Assembly: GCA_937901525.1 (NCBI GenBank)
Contig: CALDHX010000016.1
Coordinates: forward strand, 7,323 to 71,322
DNA length: 64,000 nucleotides
Reading direction: 5' to 3'
From: an uncultured Bacteroidales bacterium
GTDB taxonomy: Bacteria > Bacteroidota > Bacteroidia > Bacteroidales > P3
Shown here: positions 18,346 through 26,071 of the stretch, piece after piece
Layout of the letters: every line of letters begins with the position of its first letter
Numbering within the stretch: the first letter of the stretch is position 1
Notes under the pieces: generated by a model
The model's database searches: none
What the model saw: only the letters and a program-made list of their open reading frames with translations
Told to the model about the DNA's origin: nothing
Translations under genes and position numbers: made by a program

Positions 18346-18379
18346 AGTCTGTTCTTATTTTTAAAATTAATTTAATTTG

Positions 18380-18413
18380 CAAATGTACAAAAAAAACAAA
18401 GAAATTTCCCAAA
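18380..18413 (-). promoter_or_regulatory. promoter of fabD
   Basis: On the minus strand TTTG (18410-18413) and TACATTTG (18380-18387) are separated by 22 bp, slightly longer than usual. The -33 box lies within 21-bp array C. Confidence 0.5.
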
Positions 18414-18464
18414 AAAACAAAGAAAAAAAAGAAAAAAACAAAGAAAAAAAATAATTTTTCAAAG
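18397..18464. repeat. 21-bp-phased AT-rich array C
   Basis: CAAAG anchors begin at 18397, 18418, 18439 and 18460, exactly 21 bp apart, separated by A-rich runs. The array sits between the divergent fabD and AAA/DUF4143 genes. Confidence 0.8.
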
Positions 18465-18510
18465 ACTTTTTACTGACAAAATTATATGGAAAATGTAAAT
18501 AATTTAAATC

Positions 18511-18609
18511 ATTCGTTGGAAAAAGTGTAATAACACCCTATTTATTCGTTGGAAAAAGTGTAATGACACTTTGTTTATTCGTTGGAAAAAGTGTAAATTT
18601 GCAAAAAAT
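18511..18609 (+). repeat. three 33-bp tandem repeats before the AAA/DUF4143 gene
   Basis: Units begin at 18511, 18544 and 18577. The first 20 bases, ATTCGTTGGAAAAAGTGTAA, are identical in all three; the last 13 differ. In unit 2 the sequence AAAGTGT-aatg-ACACTTT (18555-18572) is a perfect dyad, unit 1 keeps GTGT/ACAC, and in unit 3 the variable part becomes the -7 promoter element. Likely operators for the downstream gene. Confidence 0.85.
18570..18601 (+). promoter_or_regulatory. promoter of the AAA/DUF4143 gene
   Basis: TTTG at 18570-18573 and TAAATTTG at 18594-18601, spacer 20 bp. The -33 box is the end of the unit 2 dyad and the spacer is the conserved part of repeat unit 3, so a protein bound to the repeats would overlap the promoter. 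Confidence 0.75.
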
Positions 18610-18620
18610 AAATAAAAACC

Positions 18621-19991
18621 ATGCTTAAAAGAAAAATAGAATCTGTTTTGACGGAATGGAAGAAATCTAAAAATAAAAAACCTCTTGTGATAAAGGGCAT
18701 TCGTCAATGTGGTAAAACATATATAGTTCAGAAATTTGCAAAAGAGAATTATGAAAATGTGGTTTATGTGAATTTTATTCTTGAACCGGATAAAAAATCA
18801 GCCTTTTCGGGTAGTATTGATGTTGATACCATAATTCTAAACCTATCTGCTTTAATTCCGAATAGTCGTTTCATAAAAGAAAAGACTTGCATAATACTTG
18901 ATGAAATTCAAGAATGTAAAGAAGCAAGGACTGCCCTGAAATCATTTCAAATAGATGGACGATTTGATGTTATTTCAACAGGCTCACTTTTGGGCGTAAG
19001 AGGATATGAAAATAGGAGGAAAGAAGGGCAAGACTCTATTCCTGTTGGATATGAAACAATAATAGAGATGTATCCTTTGGATTTTGAAGAATTTTTATGG
19101 GCAAATGGAATAAATAATAAGGTGATTGATTCAGTGAAATCGTGCTTTGAAAAAGAAACAGTAGTTCCGGAAGGTATTCATAATGCAATGATGGAATTAT
19201 TATATAGATATGTCATTGTAGGAGGTTTGCCTGAGGTCGTAAACACGTTTCTTGAAACAAAAAACATTGAACTTACATATCAATTACAACGTAATCTTAT
19301 AGCGGAATACGAAGAAGATATGATTAAGTATGCAGACAACTCCGATAAAGTACGTATTCGAGAATGTTTTGAATCAATTCCTAAACAATTAGCCAAAGAG
19401 AATAAGAAATTTCAATATTCCGTTGTAAGAAAAGGCGGTCGCTCATCTCAATATATAGGAAGTATTCAATGGCTTGAAGATGCAGGATTAGTAAAAAGAT
19501 GTTATAATACACAAATTACGGAATTGCCACTTGAAGGAAATGCCATTAAAGACTGTTTTAAATTATACACCACAGATATTGGCCTTTTTGTTGCTATGCT
19601 TGACTATGGTACACAAGCAGATATACTAAAAGGAAATCTTTTAGCCTATAAAGGCTCTATATTTGAAAATCTTATAGCAGATTTTCTTTGTAAATCAGGA
19701 CAGAAGTTGTATTACTTCCAAAAGGATAGTGGTTTAGAGTTAGATTTTCTTGTCAGATACAAAGGAGAATGCGTAGTGATTGAAGTCAAAGCAAAATCAG
19801 GAAAAACAAAAAGTTTAAAAACAGTTCTAAAAAACAAAAATATTTACCACGTTAATCATGCAATCAAACTTGGAAAATATAATATCGGACGAGAAGAAGA
19901 AATGCTTACAATACCTCTTTATATGGGTTTTCTTATTAAAGACACTCTTTCTGATGTTATAGTGCCTGATATCGATTTGAGAATTTTGTAA
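18621..19991 (+). CDS. AAA-family ATPase with DUF4143 C-terminal domain
   Basis: A 456-residue protein of the COG1373 type: an N-terminal AAA_14 ATPase (about 20-190) with Walker A GIRQCGKTY (about residues 27-35), Walker B CIILDEIQE, and the arginine-rich sensor segment STGSLLG, then a DUF4143 domain (about 215-410) that contains a PD-(D/E)XK-like pattern (GLELDFLV....VVIEVKAK). Such genes are frequent, mobile-looking and of unknown role in Bacteroidota; toxin, defence or membrane-related functions have been suggested without proof. It is flanked by its own promoter with 33-bp repeats and a strong terminator, and both neighbours run on the other strand, so it stands as an independent unit. 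Confidence 0.9.
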   Translation: MLKRKIESVLTEWKKSKNKKPLVIKGIRQCGKTYIVQKFAKENYENVVYVNFILEPDKKSAFSGSIDVDTIILNLSALIPNSRFIKEKTCIILDEIQECKEARTALKSFQIDGRFDVISTGSLLGVRGYENRRKEGQDSIPVGYETIIEMYPLDFEEFLWANGINNKVIDSVKSCFEKETVVPEGIHNAMMELLYRYVIVGGLPEVVNTFLETKNIELTYQLQRNLIAEYEEDMIKYADNSDKVRIRECFESIPKQLAKENKKFQYSVVRKGGRSSQYIGSIQWLEDAGLVKRCYNTQITELPLEGNAIKDCFKLYTTDIGLFVAMLDYGTQADILKGNLLAYKGSIFENLIADFLCKSGQKLYYFQKDSGLELDFLVRYKGECVVIEVKAKSGKTKSLKTVLKNKNIYHVNHAIKLGKYNIGREEEMLTIPLYMGFLIKDTLSDVIVPDIDLRIL

Positions 19992-20030
19992 AAAAAACTC
20001 GCAAGATTTGTTTCCTGCGAGTTTTTTTTC
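19992..20030. terminator. terminator, likely bidirectional
   Basis: ACTCGCA (19998-20004) pairs with TGCGAGT (20016-20022) with A and T runs outside. It ends the AAA/DUF4143 gene and can also serve the acyl-CoA dehydrogenase gene on the minus strand. Confidence 0.85.
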
Positions 20031-20061
20031 TTTTTTGAAGTTTTAATATCTTGATTTCTAA

Positions 20062-21780
20062 TTATTCTGCTATAAGACTTTTATAATCTTCAAGGATTGA
20101 AGCATCGAAATTGTTTATGTAAGTAATTGCTTTTTCTATTTCGGCTTGTGCAATCTTTGTCATTATGCGAGCTGATTTTGTAAACATTTCGTCTTTGTTT
20201 GCATCGTTTACAAGAAGGTTGCCCATGATTAAATAACCTGCGATTTCTACTAAACGTCTTGAATTAAAGTCAAATGCTTCTGATGAAGAACCAAATTCTT
20301 TAACTTTTTCGTAGCATTGTTCAAATGCTTCTCTTAAAGAAATCAAAGTTTGTCTCAATGGTTTCAATTCATCTCTTACTTCAATTGCTTCGTATTCTTT
20401 TACTCTTGCTACGTATGCTCCTGAAACAACGCCTCTTATTGCTGCAACTACTTGCAATTGTGATGTTCCTTCATAAATAGTTAAGATACGAGCATCTCTA
20501 TAAAATCTTTCGCAAGCGTAATCTTTCATAAATCCGCTACCTCCGTGAACTTGAATGCAATCGTATGTGATTTGATTTGCATATTCAGAAGAGAAAAGTT
20601 TTAACATTGGAGTAAGAGCGTCTGCTAAACGTGAATATGTTTTAAGAGTTGCTCTTTCATCGTTTTCAAGTTTTCTTTCACGAGAAATAGCTTCTAAACT
20701 CTTATACATATCTACTGAACGTGCTGTTTCATAAAGTAATGTACGAATAGCATCTGTTTTAGCTCTCATATTTGCAAGCATTTCATAAACTTGTGGGAAG
20801 TTAATGATTGCTTTACCAAATTGTTCTCTTTCGTTAGCGTATTTAACTGCTTCTCTATATGCTGCTTCTGCAAGTCCTACTGATTGAGCTCCAACTCCAA
20901 GTCTTGCTCCATTCATTAGGCTCATTACATATTTTATAAGTCCAAGTTTTCTATCACCTACAAGTTGTGCAGGAGCGTTGTTGAATACTAATTCGGCAGT
21001 AGGAGAGCCTTTAATACCAAGTTTATTTTCTATACGGCGAACAGTTACGGCTTGATTTGCTCTATCGTAAACAAAATAACTTAAACCTCTACCATCGGTT
21101 GTGCCTTCTTCGCTACGTGCAAGCACTAATTTGATGTCGGCATCACCATTTGTGATAAAACGTTTAACACCGTTTAATCTCCAACAATTATTTGCTTCAT
21201 CAAAAGTAGCTTTCAATCCAACGGCTTGAAGATCTGAGCCTGCATCAGGTTCAGTTAAGTCCATTGAACAAGTATCTCCTTTATTGATTCTTGGAAGGAA
21301 TTCATTTTTTATTTCTTCTGATGCAAATTCATAAATAGTTTCAGCACAGTCTTGTAATCCCCAAATGTTTGCAAAACCACAATCTCCTCTTGAAACTATT
21401 TCTGCTGCCATTACATAAGGAACATAAGAGAAATTCAAACCATCATATTGACGAGGAAGACTTAGTCCATAAACTCCTGCGTCTTTTAATGCTTGATGAT
21501 TCTTTTGTGTTCCGTCTGCATAAACGATTGCATTGTTTTCTATTCTTGGTCCTTGTTTATCTACGCTTTCTGCGTTTTCCCAAAGAACATCTGCTGATAT
21601 TTCTCCAATAATTCCTAAAACTTTTTCGTATGAATCTATTGCATCTTCAAAGTTTTCAGGAGCGAAATCATATTTATCTTTATCTGCATAGTCTCTTTCT
21701 TTCAAACGAACGATTTCTTGCATCAATTCGTGTTTAAGATGAAACTTTAAACCTTCATTATCATTAAAAAAATTACCCAT
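20062..21780 (-). CDS. acyl-CoA dehydrogenase family protein
   Basis: FAD-dependent acyl-CoA dehydrogenase, 572 residues, longer than the 380-residue core because of an N-terminal extension and a helical C-terminal part (about 455-572). The core shows the substrate/FAD segments CSMDLTEPDAGSDLQA and RFITNGD, the IQVHGGSGFMKD motif, and IYEGTSQLQ, whose glutamate is the catalytic base in the butyryl-CoA dehydrogenase branch. Electrons would pass to the EtfAB flavoprotein encoded immediately upstream (2-bp gap). The substrate (short-chain or amino-acid-derived acyl-CoA) cannot be told from the sequence; with Etf, bifurcating crotonyl-CoA reduction is possible but unproven. Confidence 0.92.
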   Translation of the reverse strand: MGNFFNDNEGLKFHLKHELMQEIVRLKERDYADKDKYDFAPENFEDAIDSYEKVLGIIGEISADVLWENAESVDKQGPRIENNAIVYADGTQKNHQALKDAGVYGLSLPRQYDGLNFSYVPYVMAAEIVSRGDCGFANIWGLQDCAETIYEFASEEIKNEFLPRINKGDTCSMDLTEPDAGSDLQAVGLKATFDEANNCWRLNGVKRFITNGDADIKLVLARSEEGTTDGRGLSYFVYDRANQAVTVRRIENKLGIKGSPTAELVFNNAPAQLVGDRKLGLIKYVMSLMNGARLGVGAQSVGLAEAAYREAVKYANEREQFGKAIINFPQVYEMLANMRAKTDAIRTLLYETARSVDMYKSLEAISRERKLENDERATLKTYSRLADALTPMLKLFSSEYANQITYDCIQVHGGSGFMKDYACERFYRDARILTIYEGTSQLQVVAAIRGVVSGAYVARVKEYEAIEVRDELKPLRQTLISLREAFEQCYEKVKEFGSSSEAFDFNSRRLVEIAGYLIMGNLLVNDANKDEMFTKSARIMTKIAQAEIEKAITYINNFDASILEDYKSLIAE

Positions 21781-21782
21781 AT

Positions 21783-22808
21783 CTATTTAGTATTTGCTTT
21801 ATAATATTTAATAAGTTTTGGTATTATTTCAAAAGCATCACCAATAATTGTATAATCTGCAATTGAATTGATAGGAGCCTTTGCATCGGTATTGATACTT
21901 ATTATCTTAGAAGATTGATCCATACCGGCACGATGTTGAACAGCACCACTTACTCCACATGCAATGCAAAGTTTTGGACGAATTGTAACACCTGTTTGAC
22001 CAACTTGACGTTCGTGTTCTGCCATTCCTGCGTCAACTGCTGCTCTTGTTGCTCCAACTTCTCCACCTAAAACCTTTGCAAGCTCATGAACAAGTTTAAA
22101 ACCATCTTTTCCACTTGCCATACCATAACCTCCAATAACTACTATTTGAGCATTTTTGATATTTATCTTTTGAGCTTCAATTTCTCTTGAAAGAATCTTT
22201 ACACAAAAGTCGCTTTCTTCAACATATTTTGCAACATCTAAAACATTTAAACAACCTTTGTAAGTTTCAGAATAGATTTCTTTCTTCATAACACCCTCAC
22301 GAACTGTTGCCATTTGAGGACGTGTTTCAGGATTGATAATAGTTGCAATGATGTTTCCTCCAAATGCAGGACGAATTTGATATAATAACTTATCGTAAAC
22401 CTTTCCTGCTTTTTTGTCTTCGTGAGAACCAATTTCAAGTGAAGTACAATCGGCAGTCAATCCACAACCAAGGAAAGAAGAAATTCTTGGTGCTAAATCT
22501 CTACCAACACTTGTTGCTCCAAATAAACAAATTTGAGCTTCTTTTTCTTTCAATAATTTAGTAACTATTGAAAAATGAGGAAGGGTTTGATAAGGGAATA
22601 ATCTCTCATCATTAGCATAGTTAATAATATCAACTCCGTAAGGGTAAAGAGTTGCTTCCAAATTCTCAATATTAGAACCTATAACAATAGCTTCTAATTG
22701 ACAAGACAAATCGTTTGCTAATTTTCTTGCTTTGGAAATCAATTCCAAACTCACATCAGCAATCAATCCTTCTTCTGTTATCTCGCAATATACAAATATA
22801 TTATTCAT
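21783..22808 (-). CDS. etfA: electron transfer flavoprotein subunit alpha
   Basis: Alpha subunit (341 residues) of the heterodimeric FAD protein that exchanges electrons with acyl-CoA dehydrogenase. The C-terminal FAD domain is well conserved: VIGGYGMASGKDGF, LGGEVGATRAAVD, QVGQTGVTIRPKL, CGVSGAVQHRAGM, and INTDAKAPI.SIADY. The N-terminal domain is the usual ETF fold. It sits 26 bp downstream of etfB and 2 bp upstream of the dehydrogenase gene; the three form an operon. Confidence 0.96.
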   Translation of the reverse strand: MNNIFVYCEITEEGLIADVSLELISKARKLANDLSCQLEAIVIGSNIENLEATLYPYGVDIINYANDERLFPYQTLPHFSIVTKLLKEKEAQICLFGATSVGRDLAPRISSFLGCGLTADCTSLEIGSHEDKKAGKVYDKLLYQIRPAFGGNIIATIINPETRPQMATVREGVMKKEIYSETYKGCLNVLDVAKYVEESDFCVKILSREIEAQKINIKNAQIVVIGGYGMASGKDGFKLVHELAKVLGGEVGATRAAVDAGMAEHERQVGQTGVTIRPKLCIACGVSGAVQHRAGMDQSSKIISINTDAKAPINSIADYTIIGDAFEIIPKLIKYYKANTK

Positions 22809-22834
22809 TTTCTTTACGTTTTAAGTTTGAAAAA

Positions 22835-23707
22835 TTAACCGATGATATGTGTTGCAATTAACTCTTTTACTAAATCGTTCAACGCCTCTTCGGTGTTTTC
22901 AACATTGATGCTTTCTTTCTCAGCCAAAACTACATTTTCAATTTTCTTAACCTTAGTAGGAGAACCACTCAATCCTAAACGGCTATCTTCTGCTTGAATA
23001 TCAGCAGCACTCCATTGATCAATCTTCAAATAAGGTTTTCTTTCCCAAAGAGCAGTACAATCTTTTTGTTGCTCAGCAGCCTCAGCCTCAGAAAGAGCAT
23101 ATTTATATTTCATCAAACGCTTAGCTTGGTGGAAACGACACTCAGGAGCACTTCCGTGAACAGTTATCAAACAAGGATAACCACTTTCTACAATTTCTAT
23201 ACCTCTTTCTAAACGTCTTTTTATTTGTATTCTGTTTTCGTTTACATTTACTACTTCTTCTGCATAAGTGATTTGAGGACAAGAAAGTTTTTCTGCTACC
23301 TGAGGTCCAACTTGTGCAGTATCACCATCAATTGCTTGACGACCTGCAAGAATCAAATCAACCTTACCAAGTTTCTTTACACCTTGTGAAATAGTGTAAG
23401 AAGTTGCAAGAGTATCACTACCAGCAACCTTTCTATCAGAAATCACATAACCACAATCTGCTCCACGATAAAGAGAATCTCTTATTATGTCAGCTGCTCT
23501 TGAAGGTCCCATAGTAAGGACACAAACTTCTGCATCTTTAATATTATCCTTTATATGCAAAGCCATTTCCAAAGCATTTAAGTCTTCTGGATTGAAAATA
23601 GCAGGTAAAGCGGCTCTATTAACAGTACCCTCTGCTGTCATAGCATCTTTTCCAACGTTACGTGTATCAGGCACTTGCTTAGCCAAAACTACAATTTTAA
23701 AACTCAT
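22835..23707 (-). CDS. etfB: electron transfer flavoprotein subunit beta
   Basis: Beta subunit (290 residues) of the electron transfer flavoprotein. Family segments seen are VVLAKQVPDT at the N-terminus, INPxD-like FNPEDLNALEMAL, VLTMGPSRAADIIRDSLYRGAD, and DLILAGRQAIDGDTAQVGPQVAE. First gene of the etfB-etfA-acyl-CoA dehydrogenase operon. Two TAnnTTTG elements lie upstream (TAAATTTG at 23715-23722 and TATTTTTG at 23737-23744 on the minus strand); the second leaves more room for a leader. Confidence 0.96.
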   Translation of the reverse strand: MSFKIVVLAKQVPDTRNVGKDAMTAEGTVNRAALPAIFNPEDLNALEMALHIKDNIKDAEVCVLTMGPSRAADIIRDSLYRGADCGYVISDRKVAGSDTLATSYTISQGVKKLGKVDLILAGRQAIDGDTAQVGPQVAEKLSCPQITYAEEVVNVNENRIQIKRRLERGIEIVESGYPCLITVHGSAPECRFHQAKRLMKYKYALSEAEAAEQQKDCTALWERKPYLKIDQWSAADIQAEDSRLGLSGSPTKVKKIENVVLAEKESINVENTEEALNDLVKELIATHIIG

Positions 23708-23714
23708 TATTATT

Positions 23715-23744
23715 CAAATTTAGTTAAAAATCTTTGCAAAAATA
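23715..23744 (-). promoter_or_regulatory. candidate -7 elements before etfB
   Basis: Minus-strand TAAATTTG (23715-23722) and TATTTTTG (23737-23744). The latter has a TTTG 23 bp further upstream. The former is only 8 bp from the ATG, so the latter is the better candidate. Confidence 0.45.
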
Positions 23745-23808
23745 AGAAAAAAAATAGAATAAACACACAAAAAGCCAAAAAACCACAAAAACTCAACCCA
23801 TAAAAAAA

Positions 23809-23876
23809 CAAAGAAATAATTTTAAAACTCTTGATTTTTTTTGAATTTTTCTTTGATTTTTTTAGTTTTTTCTTTG
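23809..23876. repeat. 21-bp-phased AT-rich array D
   Basis: Anchors CAAAG at 23809, CTTGA at 23830, CTTTGA at 23851 and CTTTGA at 23872 are exactly 21 bp apart. The strand of the anchor flips after the first unit, but the spacing is kept. It lies between the divergent etfB and winged-helix genes. Confidence 0.78.
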
Positions 23877-23885
23877 ATTTTTTCT

Positions 23886-23893
23886 TATCTTTG
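23886..23893 (+). promoter_or_regulatory. -7 element before the winged-helix gene
   Basis: TATCTTTG, 28 bp before the ATG at 23922. A clear -33 TTTG at 19-21 bp is missing; the region is part of array D. Confidence 0.5.
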
Positions 23894-23921
23894 TAGGGCC
23901 TAACCAAATAAAAGAAAAGAT

Positions 23922-24350
23922 ATGAAAAAGCAAATAAAACCTTACACAGTAATAGATTGGGAAGATTTACAACTTATAAAATTTTGGGGAAAATATTACA
24001 TAGAAGAAGAAACACAAGAAATGAAATTAAAAAAATTAACCTCAACCGATCTACTTATTATATTCTATATAAAAGGTTTCGGTCAGCAAGGCTATTACGG
24101 TTCACAAAGAGCAATAGCCGAGTTGCTTGGAATAACACCCGAACAAGTCAATAGAAGTATGAAAATACTACTTAAAGTGATTAATTCATTTAACAAAGAG
24201 CCCTTATTCATTAAAGATGATACAAAAATCTGTTACAATCAAAAATTTCTATATCACAAAAACGGAGAGAAACTAAAATATCTCGATTTTATGCGAGAAA
24301 AATACAAAAGAAGGAAAAAAGAAGAACCAGAAGAAGAACTTAACTATTAA
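23922..24350 (+). CDS. small winged-helix-like DNA-binding protein
   Basis: A 142-residue protein with no family I can name. Residues about 40-90 (TSTDLLIIFYIKGF, then GSQRAIAELLGITPEQVNRS) have the pattern of a winged helix-turn-helix like that in replication-initiator N-domains, DnaD-type and MarR-type proteins. The C-terminal 35 residues are strongly charged (lysine/arginine then glutamate). The gene is followed at once by five 22-bp dyad repeats that start one base after its stop codon, which suggests the protein and repeats work together (autoregulation, or a replication or partition-like iteron system). It is flanked by a divergent housekeeping operon and a T9SS gene, with no transposase or integrase nearby. 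Confidence 0.7.
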   Translation: MKKQIKPYTVIDWEDLQLIKFWGKYYIEEETQEMKLKKLTSTDLLIIFYIKGFGQQGYYGSQRAIAELLGITPEQVNRSMKILLKVINSFNKEPLFIKDDTKICYNQKFLYHKNGEKLKYLDFMREKYKRRKKEEPEEELNY

Positions 24351-24458
24351 TCAATCAAGTATTGATTAAACATCTATCAAGTATAGACATTACATCTATC
24401 AAGTATAGACATTGCATCAATCAAGTATAGACATTACATCAATCAAAAATTGACAAAA
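24351..24458 (+). repeat. five 22-bp dyad-containing tandem repeats
   Basis: Dyads begin at 24351, 24373, 24395, 24417 and 24439, exactly 22 bp apart. Each is a 5-base arm, a 5-base centre (CAAGT in four, CAAAA in the last) and a 5-base arm: TCAAT/ATTGA, TCTAT/ATAGA, TCTAT/ATAGA, TCAAT/ATAGA (one mismatch), TCAAT/ATTGA. Both arms change together in most units, so symmetry is conserved. A degenerate sixth copy may follow at 24461. Not CRISPR: the units are contiguous without spacers. Confidence 0.88.
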
Positions 24459-24609
24459 CATCAACATGTAATATATAATAAATAATAAAGATAAAAAAAG
24501 AAACTAAAAAATAGCAACAAGCATGTAAAAATATAAGATGCAAAAAACATAAAACATGAAATTAGTGTCAATATAGGGAACTAACAAATTTTTAAAAAAA
24601 ACAAGAAAA

Positions 24610-25398
24610 ATGAAAAAATTAGCATTATCATTAGTTGCCTTATTTTTGGCAAATGTAGCTTTGGCTCAAATTAACTTTAATGACATCAATCCTGATGCGA
24701 GTGTAACAACTGAAAACGAAATGGGATACCCAATTTATGTTTATGGAGTAGGGGAATGGAATGCGGAATTTTATATTCAAAATTATATTCCTTATTCTTC
24801 CTATGTTGCTTGTTTTGTTGAAGGCGCTGGCGTGGTTGTAAATTCGGGAGATATAAATGGAATGCAAACAATTAAGCCATTGCAAGCAGGGGAAATGATT
24901 GGAAGTTCTTCTATGTTTGCAATAAGTGATGGCGCTCCTGTCTTTCCTGCAATTTATGATGCAGAAGTATTCACAAATTGGATGGGACAAACCGCTTATG
25001 TAGGTTTTCAAGTAAAGAATGCAGGTGCTGTTCATTACGGTTGGATAAAAATGAGTGTGAATAGTAATAATACATTTACTGTTTTTGAATATGCTTATCA
25101 AACTTCTGCAAATACTCCTATTGCAGCAGGAGATAAAGGTGGTGTAGGAATTGAATCTGCTGTTGTTTCAAACAATATTTCTCTTTATCCAAATCCTGCA
25201 ATGGATAACTTAACTCTAAACTTTAATGAAATGGTGGAAGTAGTTAAGATTTATTCTGTTGATGGCAGAGAAATAGAAAGTTTTATTCCTTCTTCATTGA
25301 ATGAAACTATAAGTGTAAAAGATTATAAAAGTGGAGTTTATTTTGTGGTTTCTTTTAATGGAAATGAAAAATCGATTTCTAAATTTATCGTAAAATAA
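24610..25398 (+). CDS. T9SS type A sorting domain protein
   Basis: Secreted protein of 262 residues, function unknown. A signal peptide (1-20, ending NVALAQ) precedes a beta-rich domain of about 160 residues that contains YVGFQVKNAGAVHYGWIKM, a strand pattern also found in other small exported Bacteroidota proteins. The C-terminal 80 residues are a T9SS type A domain (SLYPNPAMDNLTL, VKIYSVDGREIES, YKSGVYFVVS, ISKFIVK). It lies 150 bp beyond the 22-bp dyad array and could be controlled by it; no clear TAnnTTTG element was found in the long AT-rich leader. A terminator follows. Confidence 0.83.
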   Translation: MKKLALSLVALFLANVALAQINFNDINPDASVTTENEMGYPIYVYGVGEWNAEFYIQNYIPYSSYVACFVEGAGVVVNSGDINGMQTIKPLQAGEMIGSSSMFAISDGAPVFPAIYDAEVFTNWMGQTAYVGFQVKNAGAVHYGWIKMSVNSNNTFTVFEYAYQTSANTPIAAGDKGGVGIESAVVSNNISLYPNPAMDNLTLNFNEMVEVVKIYSVDGREIESFIPSSLNETISVKDYKSGVYFVVSFNGNEKSISKFIVK

Positions 25399-25416
25399 TT
25401 TATTCTTTACATTAAA

Positions 25417-25452
25417 CAAAAGGGCGTTTGTCTATGACTTACGCCTTTTTTA
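25417..25452. terminator. terminator between convergent genes
   Basis: AAGGGCGT (25419-25426) pairs with ACGCCTTT (25441-25448, one G-T pair), with A and T runs outside. It overlaps the last codons of the minus-strand CatA-like gene and can act for both genes. Confidence 0.75.
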
Positions 25453-26056
25453 TTTCTTTTTGTAAAAGTTCAAGGAATTTAGCTCCGTGTCCGCCGTCCA
25501 TTTGTGAGTGATGAAATTGAAAAGATATTGGTAGTAGTGTTTTAAAAAGATGTTTGCGATATTTTCCCCACATAAGCATTGGATTTGTGAATTTATCTGT
25601 GTATTGATTTACTATGCTATCAAGCTCGGTTGCAATCATTGCCGAAGTTCCTATTATCATATAATCTTCTAAGAAATTACTTTTGTTTTCTTGTGAGGTG
25701 CGTTGAGTTAATTGTGTGTAGTCTTTGACAAATTGTGTTAAGTCTTCGTTGAATGCAATGTCGCAAGAGTTAATTCCTCCTTTTTTATTGTTTACAATTA
25801 CATTTATTGCAATTTTGTCATATTTATATAGTTTGTCTTTTTCTATAAGTAGATAAAATTCTTCAATTTGACTTGCTGCTTTTCCTATACACCAACATAA
25901 TAAGGCGTTGAAACTAATGTTTAATTTTTTACTTTGTTTTAGAAGATTGCTAACGTTGAATGTTTTTGTTAAGGTAACCATTGGCATTGGTGAAGAAAGC
26001 CATAGATTAAAGGCTTCTGCGCGAGAGGTTTCTTGTGGATTGATTTGTATTTTCAT
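25439..26056 (-). CDS. CatA-like O-acetyltransferase (chloramphenicol acetyltransferase fold)
   Basis: A 205-residue member of the chloramphenicol acetyltransferase family, which forms trimers and uses acetyl-CoA. The catalytic motif HHxxxDG is present as FHHSQMDGG near the C-terminus, and the N-terminal TSRAEAFNLWLSSPMPMVTLTKTF segment is typical. Many chromosomal members in Bacteroidota and Firmicutes are not drug-resistance genes, so resistance should not be assumed. It lies 15 bp after the stop-side end of the FecE-like ATPase gene on the same strand and is likely the last gene of that operon. Confidence 0.85.
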   Translation of the reverse strand: MKIQINPQETSRAEAFNLWLSSPMPMVTLTKTFNVSNLLKQSKKLNISFNALLCWCIGKAASQIEEFYLLIEKDKLYKYDKIAINVIVNNKKGGINSCDIAFNEDLTQFVKDYTQLTQRTSQENKSNFLEDYMIIGTSAMIATELDSIVNQYTDKFTNPMLMWGKYRKHLFKTLLPISFQFHHSQMDGGHGAKFLELLQKEIKKA

Positions 26057-26071
26057 AATTTAATATGAGTG

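Noticed and set aside
18511..18609. Possible CRISPR array of three repeats
   Set aside because: The 13-bp variable parts are too short for spacers, and one of them is a promoter element.
18504..18707. Minus-strand open frame with repeated HFFQRIN peptide
   Set aside because: It is the reverse reading of the 33-bp DNA repeats and of the start of the AAA/DUF4143 gene; no promoter or start signal.
24351..24458. Possible CRISPR array
   Set aside because: The 22-bp units are contiguous with no unique spacers, and no cas gene is nearby.
25439..26056. Chloramphenicol-resistance gene
   Set aside because: It has the CAT fold and catalytic motif, but chromosomal CatA-like proteins with this context usually have other substrates, so resistance is not claimed.
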